NCBI RefSeq assembly: GCF_021431925.1
Contig: NZ_CP090371.1
Coordinates: 2,666,001-2,730,000 of the forward strand
Source: Halobaculum sp. CBA1158
Lineage (GTDB): Archaea; Halobacteriota; Halobacteria; Halobacteriales; Haloferacaceae
Direction: 5' to 3'
Length of the DNA: 64,000 bases
The notes under the pieces are model-generated. The model was given only the letters and a program-made list of their open reading frames with translations, was not told where the DNA came from and did no database searches. Shown here in pieces: positions 43,935-51,364 of the stretch (its first letter is position 1; each line of letters opens with the position of its first letter). A program made the translations under genes and the position numbers.

Positions 43935-45800
43935 ATGCACGTGCTCGCGTCGGGGACGCTGGTCGCTGTGATGCTGGTCACGATCGCGGTCGGGACGACG
44001 GCCGCGCTGCTCGCGTGGCGCGAGCGACCCGAACAGGGAGCGGTGCCGCTGGCGGCGATGCTGGCCGGACAGGTGTGGTGGTCGGTGTTCTTCGTGTTCG
44101 AGATCCGGGCGTCCACGTACGCCGGGAAGGTGTTCTACTCCGACATCCAGTGGGTCGGCGTGGTGGTCATCCCGGTGGCGTGGTTCCTGTTCGCGATGGA
44201 GTACACCGGCCGCGACCAGTACGTCCGCCCGCGGTACGTCGCCCTGCTGCTCGCGATTCCGGCCGTGACGGTCGCGCTCGCGTTCACCCAGAACGCACAC
44301 GACCTGCTGTACCTCGAGACGACGCTCGTCACCGAGGACGGCGTTCGGCTGTTGCGACGGACCGGCGGGCCGTGGTACTGGATCGTCACCGGGTACACGT
44401 ACCTGCTCGGCCTGCTGGGGTCGATCCCGCTGCTCGGACTGGTGAACAGCGACGCGGTCCCGTTCCGGGGACAGAGCCTCGGCCTGCTCGTCGGGACGGT
44501 CGCCCCGTGGGCGAGCAACGCGCTGTTTCTCCTGGGCGTGATGCCCACTCCCGGGCTCGATCCGACGCCGGTGTTCTTCGCGATCTCGGGAGTCGCGTAC
44601 CTCGGCGCGCTCACCCGCTTTCGCCTGCTCGGGACGAGCCCCTCGCCGAATCACCGCGCGCGACGGCTCGTGTTCGAACGGATGCGCGAGGGCGCAGTCG
44701 TCGTCGACCGCCACGGCTACGTCGTCGACATGAACGAGCAGGCCGCGGACGTCCTCGGTGTCGACCCCGACGACGCGCTCGGGCGACCGGCCGACGGGGT
44801 GATCCCGCGGTACGACCGACTGCCCGCGGAGGGCCACTCGACGCGACACCTCACGGTCGACGCCGGCACCGCGAGCCGCCAGTACGACGCGACCGTCACC
44901 GCGATCGAGGACTTCCACGACCGTCCGCTGGGTCGAGTTATCTCGTTTCACGACGTGAGCGACCACCTCCGCCAGCAGCAACGGCTGGAGGTGTTGAACC
45001 GCGTCCTCCGGCACAACATCCGGACGGAGACGAACCTCATCTACGGCCACGCGGACCTCATGTCCGCCGCCGACGACCGCGTGGACGCGGTGAAGGAGGG
45101 GGCGCTTCGCATCGAGGAGATCAGCGACAAGGCCCGCGACGTGATCGACATCTTCGAGCGCGGCCGTCGGCAGGGAGAGTCTGTGCCGCTGGAACCGGTG
45201 TTGCGGGAGTGCGCCGAGCGCGTCCACGAGCGCTTCCCCGCGGTCGACGCCGAGGTGACCGTCGACGCCGGCGACGCCGCCGTCTCCCCGGTGGTGACGG
45301 CCGTCTTCGAGAACCTCGTCGAGAATGCCGCCGAGCACAACACCGCCGACGACCCGCGGGTTCGCGTGCGGGCGACCCGCGTCTCCGTCGACGGGGGACG
45401 CGACGACGGCGACCGACCGGAGGGATCGGCTCCGGATCGCTCCCGCGGCGACCCACGCGGCGTCGCCGACGGCGAGAGGGTCCGCGTGCGCGTCGTCGAC
45501 AACGGCCCCGGAATCGACGACCACGAGCGGGCCGTGCTCGACCGCGGCAACGAGACCGCCCTGGAGCACGGGAGCGGCCTCGGCCTGTGGCTGGTCGTCT
45601 GGGGCACCGACATGGCCGGCGGCGAGGTCCGCTTCGAGGACCGCGAGGGGGGCGGCACGGCCGTCACCGTCGAGGTGCCCGTGGTCGACGAGGGCGACGG
45701 AGGCGGCGGGGGCGACGGGGCGGACTCGAGCGGTGACGGAGGCGGATCGGTCGACCGGGAGCGTCACGGGGGCGGGGACCGTCGAGACCACGAGGCGTGA
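43935..45800 (+). CDS. Histidine kinase with 7TM sensor and PAS domain
   Basis: 621 aa. Seven N-terminal helices (about residues 1-220; SGTLVAVMLVTIAVGTTAALLAWRERPEQGAVPLAAMLAGQVWW at the start) match the histidine-kinase N-terminal 7TM region. A PAS domain follows (REGAVVVDRHGYVVDMNEQAADVLGVDPDDALG), then HisKA with His in NRVLRHNIRTETNLIYGHADL, and a HATPase with NAAEHNTADDP, VVDNGPGIDDHE and GSGLGLWLV. An Arg/Asp/Gly insertion splits the HATPase and the C-terminus is a Gly/Asp/Ser tail. No response regulator is adjacent. The ligand is unknown. Confidence 0.9.
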   Translation: MHVLASGTLVAVMLVTIAVGTTAALLAWRERPEQGAVPLAAMLAGQVWWSVFFVFEIRASTYAGKVFYSDIQWVGVVVIPVAWFLFAMEYTGRDQYVRPRYVALLLAIPAVTVALAFTQNAHDLLYLETTLVTEDGVRLLRRTGGPWYWIVTGYTYLLGLLGSIPLLGLVNSDAVPFRGQSLGLLVGTVAPWASNALFLLGVMPTPGLDPTPVFFAISGVAYLGALTRFRLLGTSPSPNHRARRLVFERMREGAVVVDRHGYVVDMNEQAADVLGVDPDDALGRPADGVIPRYDRLPAEGHSTRHLTVDAGTASRQYDATVTAIEDFHDRPLGRVISFHDVSDHLRQQQRLEVLNRVLRHNIRTETNLIYGHADLMSAADDRVDAVKEGALRIEEISDKARDVIDIFERGRRQGESVPLEPVLRECAERVHERFPAVDAEVTVDAGDAAVSPVVTAVFENLVENAAEHNTADDPRVRVRATRVSVDGGRDDGDRPEGSAPDRSRGDPRGVADGERVRVRVVDNGPGIDDHERAVLDRGNETALEHGSGLGLWLVVWGTDMAGGEVRFEDREGGGTAVTVEVPVVDEGDGGGGGDGADSSGDGGGSVDRERHGGGDRRDHEA

Positions 45801-45827
45801 TCGAACCCCTCCCGCCGGCGTGGCCGA

Positions 45828-46115
45828 CTACTCGCCGGTCACCTGCTCCACGTCGTGTCCCGTGTTGCGTTCGTGTCTATCGATTCCGACGGGGCGATAG
45901 AAGATCGACTTACACTCGCGACACCGATACATCGGAACCCGTTCGTCGTTCCGGTACAGCAGGTACAACAGCGCCGCGAACACGCCGAACACCAGCGTCG
46001 CGAGGCCCCACAGCCACGAGTTTCCCCGCCTCGCGGCGTCGTCCGTGATCGCGACGGTGATGACCAGCCAACCGAGCGCGACCACGCCGAAGGCCCACGT
46101 GAGTTCCACGCTCAC
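45828..46115 (-). CDS. Two-helix membrane protein with C-terminal C2H2 zinc finger
   Basis: 95 aa. Two membrane helices (FGVVALGWLVITVAI and LWGLATLVFGVFAALLYLLY) are followed by a basic linker and YRCRECKSIFYRPVGIDRHERNTGHDV. The Cys-X2-Cys and the His-X5-His form an apparent C2H2-type zinc finger. With both ends of the hairpin in the cytoplasm the finger would face inside. I know no named family with this exact architecture. It lies between a kinase and the low-GC phosphatase gene, on the opposite strand from both. Confidence 0.7.
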   Translation of the reverse strand: MSVELTWAFGVVALGWLVITVAITDDAARRGNSWLWGLATLVFGVFAALLYLLYRNDERVPMYRCRECKSIFYRPVGIDRHERNTGHDVEQVTGE

Positions 46116-46288
46116 CCGAACACAGCCGCCGGGATATGTGTACTGGTCCGGTCAGCGATGAGTGGGGTCGAGTGGTGAAATCGGATTCGACGCGTTGCTC
46201 TCGGAGAGTATCTAACCACCGCGGGTAGTAGACGGGCAGAACTTAACCGAATAGTGTCTGTAGCTACCTCTCACCAGGGCGATTTTGG

Positions 46289-46705
46289 ATGGACGAAGTA
46301 TTCAAAAGTATCTACGTAGGGACAGAATCCGACGCCAACGACGAGTCACTTCTACGGAACCACGGTGTCGACGTCGTCATCTCGTTGACCCACAGCAACC
46401 CGGAGACAGGAGACATCGCCCTTGTAGATGTACCAATGGTAGACGGCCCTCAGAACAGTTACCAGGCATTCGCTGAAGCCGTAGAAACGGTCGTGGGACA
46501 CCGTGAAAACGATCGGTGCGTCCTGGTTCACTGTTCGGCCGGATCCTCTCGAAGCCCGTCAGTCGCCGCAGCGGCGATACCGAGACTGTCGGATACCACG
46601 CTCGACGAGGCTTTCGAGCAGATACTCGAACGGAGGCCGGAAACCGATCCACACGACGCACTGGTTCGTCAGGCCGTCAAAATCACTCGTGAGGGAAGTG
46701 GTTGA
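46289..46705 (+). CDS. Dual-specificity protein phosphatase-like, low GC
   Basis: 138 aa. CVLVHCSAGSSRSPSVAAAA contains HCxxGxxRS, the catalytic Cys/Arg P-loop of cysteine-based phosphatases, and the N-terminal KSIYVGTESDANDESLLRNHGVDVVISL is the dual-specificity layout. The general-acid Asp is probably in VDVPMVDG. The gene and its flanks (46190-46780) are visibly lower in GC, near 50 percent, with codons such as AAA, GTA and ACA that neighbours avoid. This suggests transfer into the site beside tRNA-Thr. Possible roles are Ser/Thr/Tyr protein dephosphorylation or polyphosphorylated substrates. Confidence 0.85.
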   Translation: MDEVFKSIYVGTESDANDESLLRNHGVDVVISLTHSNPETGDIALVDVPMVDGPQNSYQAFAEAVETVVGHRENDRCVLVHCSAGSSRSPSVAAAAIPRLSDTTLDEAFEQILERRPETDPHDALVRQAVKITREGSG

Positions 46706-46707
46706 AT

Positions 46708-46720
46708 CAAGAAATTCTTG
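46708..46720. terminator. Palindrome after the phosphatase gene
   Basis: CAAGAA and TTCTTG around a single A, beginning 3 bases past the stop codon. Confidence 0.35.
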
Positions 46721-46747
46721 CTCACCGACTCTGTACCAGGGTGATAA

Positions 46748-46763
46748 CCCGGTGACTGCCGGG
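46748..46763. terminator. Hairpin between phosphatase and tRNA-Thr
   Basis: CCCGG (46748-46752) and CCGGG (46759-46763) pair around TGACTG. It lies just past the 3' end of the minus-strand tRNA and may end either transcript. Confidence 0.35.
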
Positions 46764-46779
46764 CACAACAGAGATAGGA

Positions 46780-46851
46780 AGCCTAGGCCGGGATTTGAAC
46801 CCGGGCTCTCGTCCTTACCAAGGACGCGCTTTACCGCTAAGCTACCCAGGC
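46780..46851 (-). tRNA. tRNA-Thr(GGT)
   Basis: Read on the minus strand, the acceptor GCCTGGG pairs with CCTAGGC (one G-T). The anticodon stem CGTCC/GGACG holds loop TTGGTAA, so the anticodon is GGT. The T arm CCGGG TTCAAAT CCCGG is perfect and the discriminator is T at 46780. CCA is not encoded and there is no intron. No variable-arm anomaly. A CCTAAAG box lies about 29 bases upstream. Confidence 0.96.
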
Positions 46852-46876
46852 GCGAGTAGGGATAGCCGGGAGTCGT

Positions 46877-46883
46877 CTTTAGG
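46877..46883 (-). promoter_or_regulatory. TATA-like box of tRNA-Thr
   Basis: CCTAAAG on the minus strand, 26-32 bases before the first tRNA base. Confidence 0.5.
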
Positions 46884-46958
46884 CGTTACGATTGGACCCC
46901 GCCAGCGACACGAGGTATCACGATACGACGCCGGGACGATCGCGGTCGATCCGGCCGT

Positions 46959-47621
46959 TCAGGTGTCGGCCGACGACGCCACGCGGTCGTCGTCGGCCAG
47001 CGAGGCGATCCGGTCGCCGGCGGACTCGGGCAGCGACCCGACGGCGGGCATGCGGTCGTCGTCGCCGGCGAGGTCGGCGGCGTAGGAGAGCAGTTCGGCG
47101 GGTGCAGAGCCGCCGACGGCGGCGGTTCCGGCGACGACCGCGAGCTCGAACACGTCCGCCTCCAAGTCGCGATCGAGGGCGGCCGCCTCCGCGGGGTCGG
47201 CGTCGCGACGGCGGGTCTGGTCGCGGCCGAAGGCCCGGACCGTCTCGACGGCCTTGTCCGCGGCGGCCGTGCGCGCGAGGAGGTAGAAGCCGCGCGAGAC
47301 CGACACGTCGGCCGCGAGCACGTCCAGGTCGGCGTCGATGTCGCCCTCCGCGTCGAGGTCGACCTCGGCCCACGGCTCCGTCTGTGCGAGTTCGCGGGTG
47401 AGTCGGAGGCCCTCGTAAATGAGTTGGACGCCGGCGGCGTGCTCCTCGATACCCGAGGCGTCGACGCCGGGATCGAGCGCCCGGGCGGACAGGAGGGTGA
47501 GCGTCCCGGGGGTCATCCCGGCCTCGGCGAAGCGGTCCGTCAGGGCGGCGCGAAGCGCCGGCGGCTCGACATCGGCGACCGCCCGCTCCGCGGCGGCACG
47601 GACCCGCGCGGCGTCGTCCAT
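46959..47621 (-). CDS. Haloarchaeal conserved protein (DUF7114-like)
   Basis: 220 aa, all-helical, very acidic (DLDAEGDIDADLDVLAADVSVSRGFYLLARTAAADKAV in the centre). I recall the family as DUF7114; the helical pattern with a central Asp-rich loop is reminiscent of the polyprenyl-synthase-like fold, but the DDxxD motifs are not evident and I do not assign an activity. Start ATG at 47621 (MDDAARVRAAAERAV) is preferred over one 24 bases earlier. Divergent from enoyl-CoA hydratase with only 61 bases between. Confidence 0.65.
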   Translation of the reverse strand: MDDAARVRAAAERAVADVEPPALRAALTDRFAEAGMTPGTLTLLSARALDPGVDASGIEEHAAGVQLIYEGLRLTRELAQTEPWAEVDLDAEGDIDADLDVLAADVSVSRGFYLLARTAAADKAVETVRAFGRDQTRRRDADPAEAAALDRDLEADVFELAVVAGTAAVGGSAPAELLSYAADLAGDDDRMPAVGSLPESAGDRIASLADDDRVASSADT

Positions 47622-47682
47622 CGAAGCGAGATACGCCGGGGACACGCAAAGACCTTTGGAAACGGGGGGCCATCCCGTCGGC

Positions 47683-48387
47683 GTGATCCGAGCCGAACGG
47701 GCCGCCGACGGCGACTACCGAATCGTGACGCTGGACCGTCCGGCGGCCCGCAACGCCCTCACGCCGGCCGACCTCGACGCGCTGGCGGCAGCCGTCGCCG
47801 AAGCCGACGAGCCGGTCGTGCTCCTCCGAGGTGCCGGATCGGCCTTCTGTGCGGGCGCGGACCTCGACGTGGTGGCCGACCTCGACGACCCGGCGGCGTT
47901 CGCCGCACACGGCCAGCGCGTCGCGTCGACCATCGAGTCGGCCGATCCGGTCGTCCTCGCCGGCGTCGACGGCGCGGCTCGCGGCGGCGGCGTGGAACTC
48001 GCGCTGGCGTGTGACCTCCGGGTGGCGACGCCGGCGGCGACGTTCGCGGAGACGGGGGTGGCGCTGGGGCTGTTCGGCGCGTGGGGCGGCACCGCCCGGC
48101 TCCCCCGGGTCGTCGGCGAGGGCGCGGCGCTGGACATCGCCTGCTCGGCGCGGATCCTCGACGCCGAGACGGCGCTGAATCTGGGGCTCGTCTCCCGGGT
48201 GGTCGCCGATCCCGAGACGGTCGCTCGTGAGGTCGCCGACAACGATCACGACGCTGTGGCCGCGGTGAGACGACTCGTCCGAGCGGGGAGTCGCGGCGAG
48301 TCGGCCGAGGCGACCGAGCGGGCCGAGCGCGAGGCGTTCGCCCGACTCCACGCCGAGCAGTTCGGCGACGGGGATCGCGGGCGGTAG
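47683..48387 (+). CDS. Enoyl-CoA hydratase/isomerase family
   Basis: 234 aa from a GTG start (VIRAERAADGDYRIVTLDRP). Crotonase fold: RNALTPADLDAL, the oxyanion-hole segments GSAFCAGADLDVV and GVDGAARGGGVELALACD, and the catalytic-Glu region TPAATFAETGVALGLFG. Acts on CoA thioesters, either in fatty-acid beta-oxidation or a specific catabolic step. No beta-oxidation genes are linked, so the substrate is open. Confidence 0.87.
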   Translation: MIRAERAADGDYRIVTLDRPAARNALTPADLDALAAAVAEADEPVVLLRGAGSAFCAGADLDVVADLDDPAAFAAHGQRVASTIESADPVVLAGVDGAARGGGVELALACDLRVATPAATFAETGVALGLFGAWGGTARLPRVVGEGAALDIACSARILDAETALNLGLVSRVVADPETVAREVADNDHDAVAAVRRLVRAGSRGESAEATERAEREAFARLHAEQFGDGDRGR

Positions 48388-48435
48388 CTCCCGGCGACCG
48401 GAAGGGTTGAATCCTCGCAGTCACGAGGGCATGAC

Positions 48436-49029
48436 ATGACGGACGAACACGTCCCCGCGGACCGGACATCGCCCTCGCTCTCCAGACGCCGCGTCCTCGG
48501 CGTCGCCGGGGCCGGTGCGGTCGGGGCGCTCGCGGGCTGTCTCGGCGGTGGCGGTGGTGGCGGAGCCGGGTCGCTTCCCGAGAACGGCGACCCGGAGCTG
48601 CTGTCCGACGTGGAGTCGTTCCCGTCGGAGGGCGTCGAGCACGTCGAGCGCGGGACCGACATCGAGTACGACACGCGCCCCCCGACCTCGGGCCCCCACT
48701 ACAGCGGCGTCGTGAACGCCGGCTTCTACGAGGAGCCGCAGGCGATGGGCGACGTGGTCCACACGCTGGAACACGGCGCTGTGGTCGCCTACTACGCCCC
48801 CGACGCGCTGACCGAGGAGGCGGAGTCGAGCCTCACGGAGTGGGCGAACACCTACACCGACACCTGGCAGAGCTTCGTCGCGATGCCGTACCCCTACGAC
48901 GACCCCGAGGCATCCTACGCGCTCACCGCCTGGCGACACCGCCTCCGGATGGACGAGTACGACGAGGACGTCGTCCGGGCGTTCGCCGCCGAGTACATCG
49001 GACGCGGGCCGGAGAACGCGGTCCGGTAG
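48436..49029 (+). CDS. Tat lipoprotein with DUF3105 domain
   Basis: 197 aa. SLSRRRVLGVAGAGAVGALAGC is a Tat signal with lipobox Cys near residue 35, followed by a Gly run. The mature part has TRPPTSGPHYSGVVNAGFYEEP and VVHTLEHGAVVAYYAP, the PTSGPHY and HxLEHG motifs of DUF3105, an extracellular domain of unknown function whose conserved His residues could bind a metal. It ends facing nadE. Confidence 0.87.
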   Translation: MTDEHVPADRTSPSLSRRRVLGVAGAGAVGALAGCLGGGGGGGAGSLPENGDPELLSDVESFPSEGVEHVERGTDIEYDTRPPTSGPHYSGVVNAGFYEEPQAMGDVVHTLEHGAVVAYYAPDALTEEAESSLTEWANTYTDTWQSFVAMPYPYDDPEASYALTAWRHRLRMDEYDEDVVRAFAAEYIGRGPENAVR

Positions 49030-49032
49030 CGC

Positions 49033-49049
49033 CCCGGGCATCGCCCGGG
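49033..49049. terminator. Hairpin between convergent DUF3105 and nadE genes
   Basis: CCCGGGC and GCCCGGG pair perfectly around ATC, starting 4 bases past the DUF3105 stop and ending 10 bases before the nadE stop. Confidence 0.45.
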
Positions 49050-49058
49050 CGTTCGGCG

Positions 49059-49892
49059 CTACAGCGAGAGGTCCTCGGGCGCGGGGGGCATCGCGCGCTT
49101 GTGTTTCGACGACTCGTACAGCTCCTCGACGCGGGCGACGTCCTCGGCGGTCACGTCCAGCGCGCGGACGGTCGCACTCGTCGACAGGGGGCCGTCGATG
49201 TGGAGCGCGAGGACGGCATCGAGCGTGTCGTAGTTCAGCCCCAACTCCTCCTCGTCGGTCTGGCCGGTCCACATCTCCGCGGACGGGGTCTTCATCACCA
49301 GGTCGTGAGGAACGCCGACGTGGGCGGCGAGCTGGCGCACCTGCTGTTTGTACAGGGTGCCGATCGGATTGCAGTCGACCGCCTGATCACCGTACTTCGT
49401 GAAGTAGCCGGTGAGCGCCTCGCTTCGGTTGCCGGTGCCGAGCACGAGTCGGTCGTCGGCGTTCGCCGCGAGGTAGTTGAGCACCGCCCGCACCCGGACG
49501 CGGACGTTGCTCTCGGCCATTCGGTCGTCAGCGGCCGCGGGGAGCGCGTCGTAGAACGCCTCGGCGATGGGTTCGATCTCGACCACGTCGTACTCGATGC
49601 CGAGGTCCTCGGCGACGCGCTCGGCGTCGCTCATGTTCGCTGCGGTGTTGACCGACCCGGGCATCACCAGTCCGCGCAGGCCGTCCGCGCCGAGCGCGTC
49701 GACCGCGAGGTGCGCGACCGTCGTCGAGTCGATCCCGCCCGAGAGGCCGAGCACCGCGCCGGACGCGCCCGCGGCGTCGACCCGGTCGGCGATGAAGTCT
49801 GTGACGTGCTCGTGCACCCGGTCGAGTTCCGCCTCCGAGAGCCGGAGGTCGAGGGGCGTCGATTCCTCGTCCAACAGGACGGATTCGCTCAT
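49059..49892 (-). CDS. nadE: NAD+ synthetase (ammonia-dependent type)
   Basis: 277 aa. Amidates nicotinate adenine dinucleotide to NAD with ATP. The PP-loop LGLSGGIDSTTVAHLAV, GTGNRSEALTGYFTKYGD, PIGTLYKQQVRQLA and the C-terminal KTPSAEMWTGQTDEEELG are the diagnostic motifs. No N-terminal glutaminase domain, so ammonia is the direct amide donor. Start at 49892 (MSESVLLDEESTPLDL). Confidence 0.95.
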   Translation of the reverse strand: MSESVLLDEESTPLDLRLSEAELDRVHEHVTDFIADRVDAAGASGAVLGLSGGIDSTTVAHLAVDALGADGLRGLVMPGSVNTAANMSDAERVAEDLGIEYDVVEIEPIAEAFYDALPAAADDRMAESNVRVRVRAVLNYLAANADDRLVLGTGNRSEALTGYFTKYGDQAVDCNPIGTLYKQQVRQLAAHVGVPHDLVMKTPSAEMWTGQTDEEELGLNYDTLDAVLALHIDGPLSTSATVRALDVTAEDVARVEELYESSKHKRAMPPAPEDLSL

Positions 49893-50094
49893 CGATCCCG
49901 GATACGGCGTCGCGGGACAAATAGTCCCCCTTCGTCCGTCGGGCGGTGGACGCACGTCCAGTTTCGGCGTCGACGTGTGCGACCGATTGGTTGAAGTGCG
50001 GCGATCGAATACGTCGAGGTACACACGAGCGCCGTCGGCGAGCGATCCCGGAGGAATCGCGAGCCTCGGGGCGCGAGTGGGTGAAACGAAGCGA

Positions 50095-50165
50095 GCGCCG
50101 TTGGTCCAGTGGTAGGACATTAGCTTCCCAAGCTAATAGCCCGGGTTCAATTCCCGGACGGCGCA
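50095..50165 (+). tRNA. tRNA-Gly(CCC)
   Basis: Acceptor GCGCCGT pairs perfectly with ACGGCGC. The anticodon stem TTAGC/GCTAA holds loop TTCCCAA, giving anticodon CCC. The T arm is CCGGG TTCAATT CCCGG and the discriminator is A at 50165. CCA is not encoded and there is no intron. The last 22 bases plus 2 flanking bases (50144-50167) recur exactly at 50251-50274. Confidence 0.96.
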
Positions 50166-50191
50166 TTTCTGCCGAACGAAGTGAGGCGAAA
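50166..50191 (+). repeat. GA-capped mini-hairpin directly after tRNA-Gly
   Basis: Left stem TTTC(T)GCC pairs with GGCGAAA (one bulged T). The top is GA, AC, triloop GAA, GT, GA. AC and GT pair; the two GA dinucleotides face each other as tandem G-A mismatches. It is one of seven hairpins of this class in the window. Confidence 0.75.
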
Positions 50192-50199
50192 TTGCCGAC

Positions 50200-50262
50200 G
50201 GGAATTGAAGTAGACCAGTCGCGCGCAGCGAAGCGAGCACGTCTGGGCGTGGTTCAATTCCC
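50200..50262 (+). ncRNA. Candidate structured element of tRNA-Gly locus
   Basis: Parsed 5' to 3': GGGAATTGAA (50200-50209, an inverted copy of the T arm of the adjacent tRNA-Gly); GTAGA (50210-50214); CCAGTCGCGC; apex with GC(GAA)GC at 50228-50234; GCACGTCTGG (pairs with the previous stem, two mismatches); GCGTGG (50247-50252); TTCAATTCCC (50253-50262, part of the second direct copy). Basal stem 10 perfect pairs. The same order and the same internal loop occur after tRNA-Lys. Whether it acts as RNA or as folded DNA is unknown; the ncRNA type is a working label. Confidence 0.5.
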
Positions 50263-50274
50263 GGACGGCGCATT
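50251..50274 (+). repeat. Exact 24-base copy of the tRNA-Gly 3' end
   Basis: Identical to 50144-50167, covering from two bases before the T loop through the discriminator and two flanking bases, 107 bases downstream. The 5' half of the tRNA is not copied. It looks like an integration-type target duplication, but only about 83 bases lie between the copies. A second GA-capped hairpin (50276-50292, top GA AC GGA GT GA) follows this copy too. Confidence 0.85.
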
Positions 50275-50292
50275 CTTCGAACGGAGTGAGAA

Positions 50293-50486
50293 CCGCGGCC
50301 GTTGACCGGCGGAAGCGCCGGGTTCTCGTCCGATCCCCGAGCACCGCGGGCGGCGGTCACCCTCCGGATCGAACCGACACTCGGCCCGGGCGCTCCGGTC
50401 GCGACGGGGGCCCGTTCGCGTCGGCGCGGCCCCGCTCGTCGCCGGCGTCGCCGCGGTCACGCGAGCGCCGACGGAGAAAGCGGCAG
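50293..50486. other. Remainder of the spacer before the Nmad3 gene
   Basis: With the tRNA tail repeats this makes a 321-base gene-free region. After 50293 it is GC-rich and without further copies, hairpins of the class, or a plausible gene. Confidence 0.4.
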
Positions 50487-51242
50487 TCACTCGGCGTCGC
50501 GACGGATCCACGCGGCGGGGTCGTCGTCGAGGCGGCCCCGGAGGTCGGCGGTCGCGTCGGCGTCGTACCGGAGGACGCGCCGCCACCAGGGACCCTTCCC
50601 GGAATCGCTCGACAGCTCGGTGACCAGTCGGTTCGCCGTCGCGCCGGCGTCGGGGGACGACAGCGGGACCGCGCGGTCGAACAGCCGCGATCCGTCGGGG
50701 TCGCCCCGGACGAGCACGGACGCGTCGAACGACTCGCGGCGGACGTGTGCGTTCGAGGCGAACCGCTCCCGGGTCGCCGCGTCGGCCTCGCGGTACTCGT
50801 CGCCGCCGAGCACCTCGGCGACGCGGAACTCGCCGATCAGGAAGCAGCCCCACTCCGGAGGGAGCCAATCGACGGGGTCGCCGTCGCTGTCGCCGTCGCC
50901 GTCACCGTCGGCGGCGACGGTCAGCGTCGCGTAGAACAACAGCGAGTCGCCGGGGTCGAGTTCGGCGATCGGGCCGGCCTTCACGCCGTGCGGGTCGCCG
51001 TAGGTGTGCGACTCCCGGCCGAGGACGCCCGCGAACTCCGGGTCGAGGTGGACCGGCAGGTCCGCGGCCTCGGGTGGGACGAACCGAGTCAGGCCCAGGT
51101 CGGCGTAGGTGGGCACCGGCTCGGCGGTCGGCTCGCGCTCGGGGATCGGGACGTAGACGAACGAGCCGTCCGGGTACACAGGCCCGCGGCGACCCGGGAG
51201 GTTCGTGTTGGCGGCGACGTTGATGGCGACCGCGCGGGGCAT
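50487..51242 (-). CDS. Nmad3-type putative nucleotide-modification protein
   Basis: 251 aa. MPRAVAINVAANTNLPGRRG and VYPDGSFVYVPIPE are the opening I associate with the Nmad3 family, predicted from comparative genomics to modify nucleotides in DNA or nucleotide pools. The middle (DPGDSLLFYATLTVA, WGCFLIGEFRVAEVL) is a beta-rich fold with possible nucleotide binding; a Gly/Asp run (residues 120-130) comes from expanded GTCGCC codons. The activity is unproven. It is adjacent to rdgB, which cleans non-canonical purine nucleotides, but on its own promoter. Confidence 0.75.
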   Translation of the reverse strand: MPRAVAINVAANTNLPGRRGPVYPDGSFVYVPIPEREPTAEPVPTYADLGLTRFVPPEAADLPVHLDPEFAGVLGRESHTYGDPHGVKAGPIAELDPGDSLLFYATLTVAADGDGDGDSDGDPVDWLPPEWGCFLIGEFRVAEVLGGDEYREADAATRERFASNAHVRRESFDASVLVRGDPDGSRLFDRAVPLSSPDAGATANRLVTELSSDSGKGPWWRRVLRYDADATADLRGRLDDDPAAWIRRDAE

Positions 51243-51364
51243 GCGACGGCGTTGCGTCGGCGACGGCTTAGCGTCGGCGACCGTCCCGAGCGAGCCCAAC
51301 GGCTTCTCACTAGCGTTCGGCGAACCACGCCGAGACCCTCGCTCCGCTCGGGCCTCGTCTACTA

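Noticed and set aside
46780-46851. Search for a second copy of the tRNA-Thr 3' end marking an integrated element
   Set aside because: No copy of the T arm and acceptor was seen between 46116 and 46780 or downstream, so an intact element is not supported.
50174-50184. GA-capped hairpins considered as K-turns bound by L7Ae
   Set aside because: The tandem GA is present, but the three-base bulge that bends a K-turn is missing and there are no box C/D guide features.
50251-50274. Second tRNA-Gly 3' copy considered as a complete tRNA gene
   Set aside because: Only the T loop, the 3' half of the T stem and the acceptor 3' strand are there; no D arm, anticodon arm or 5' acceptor strand.
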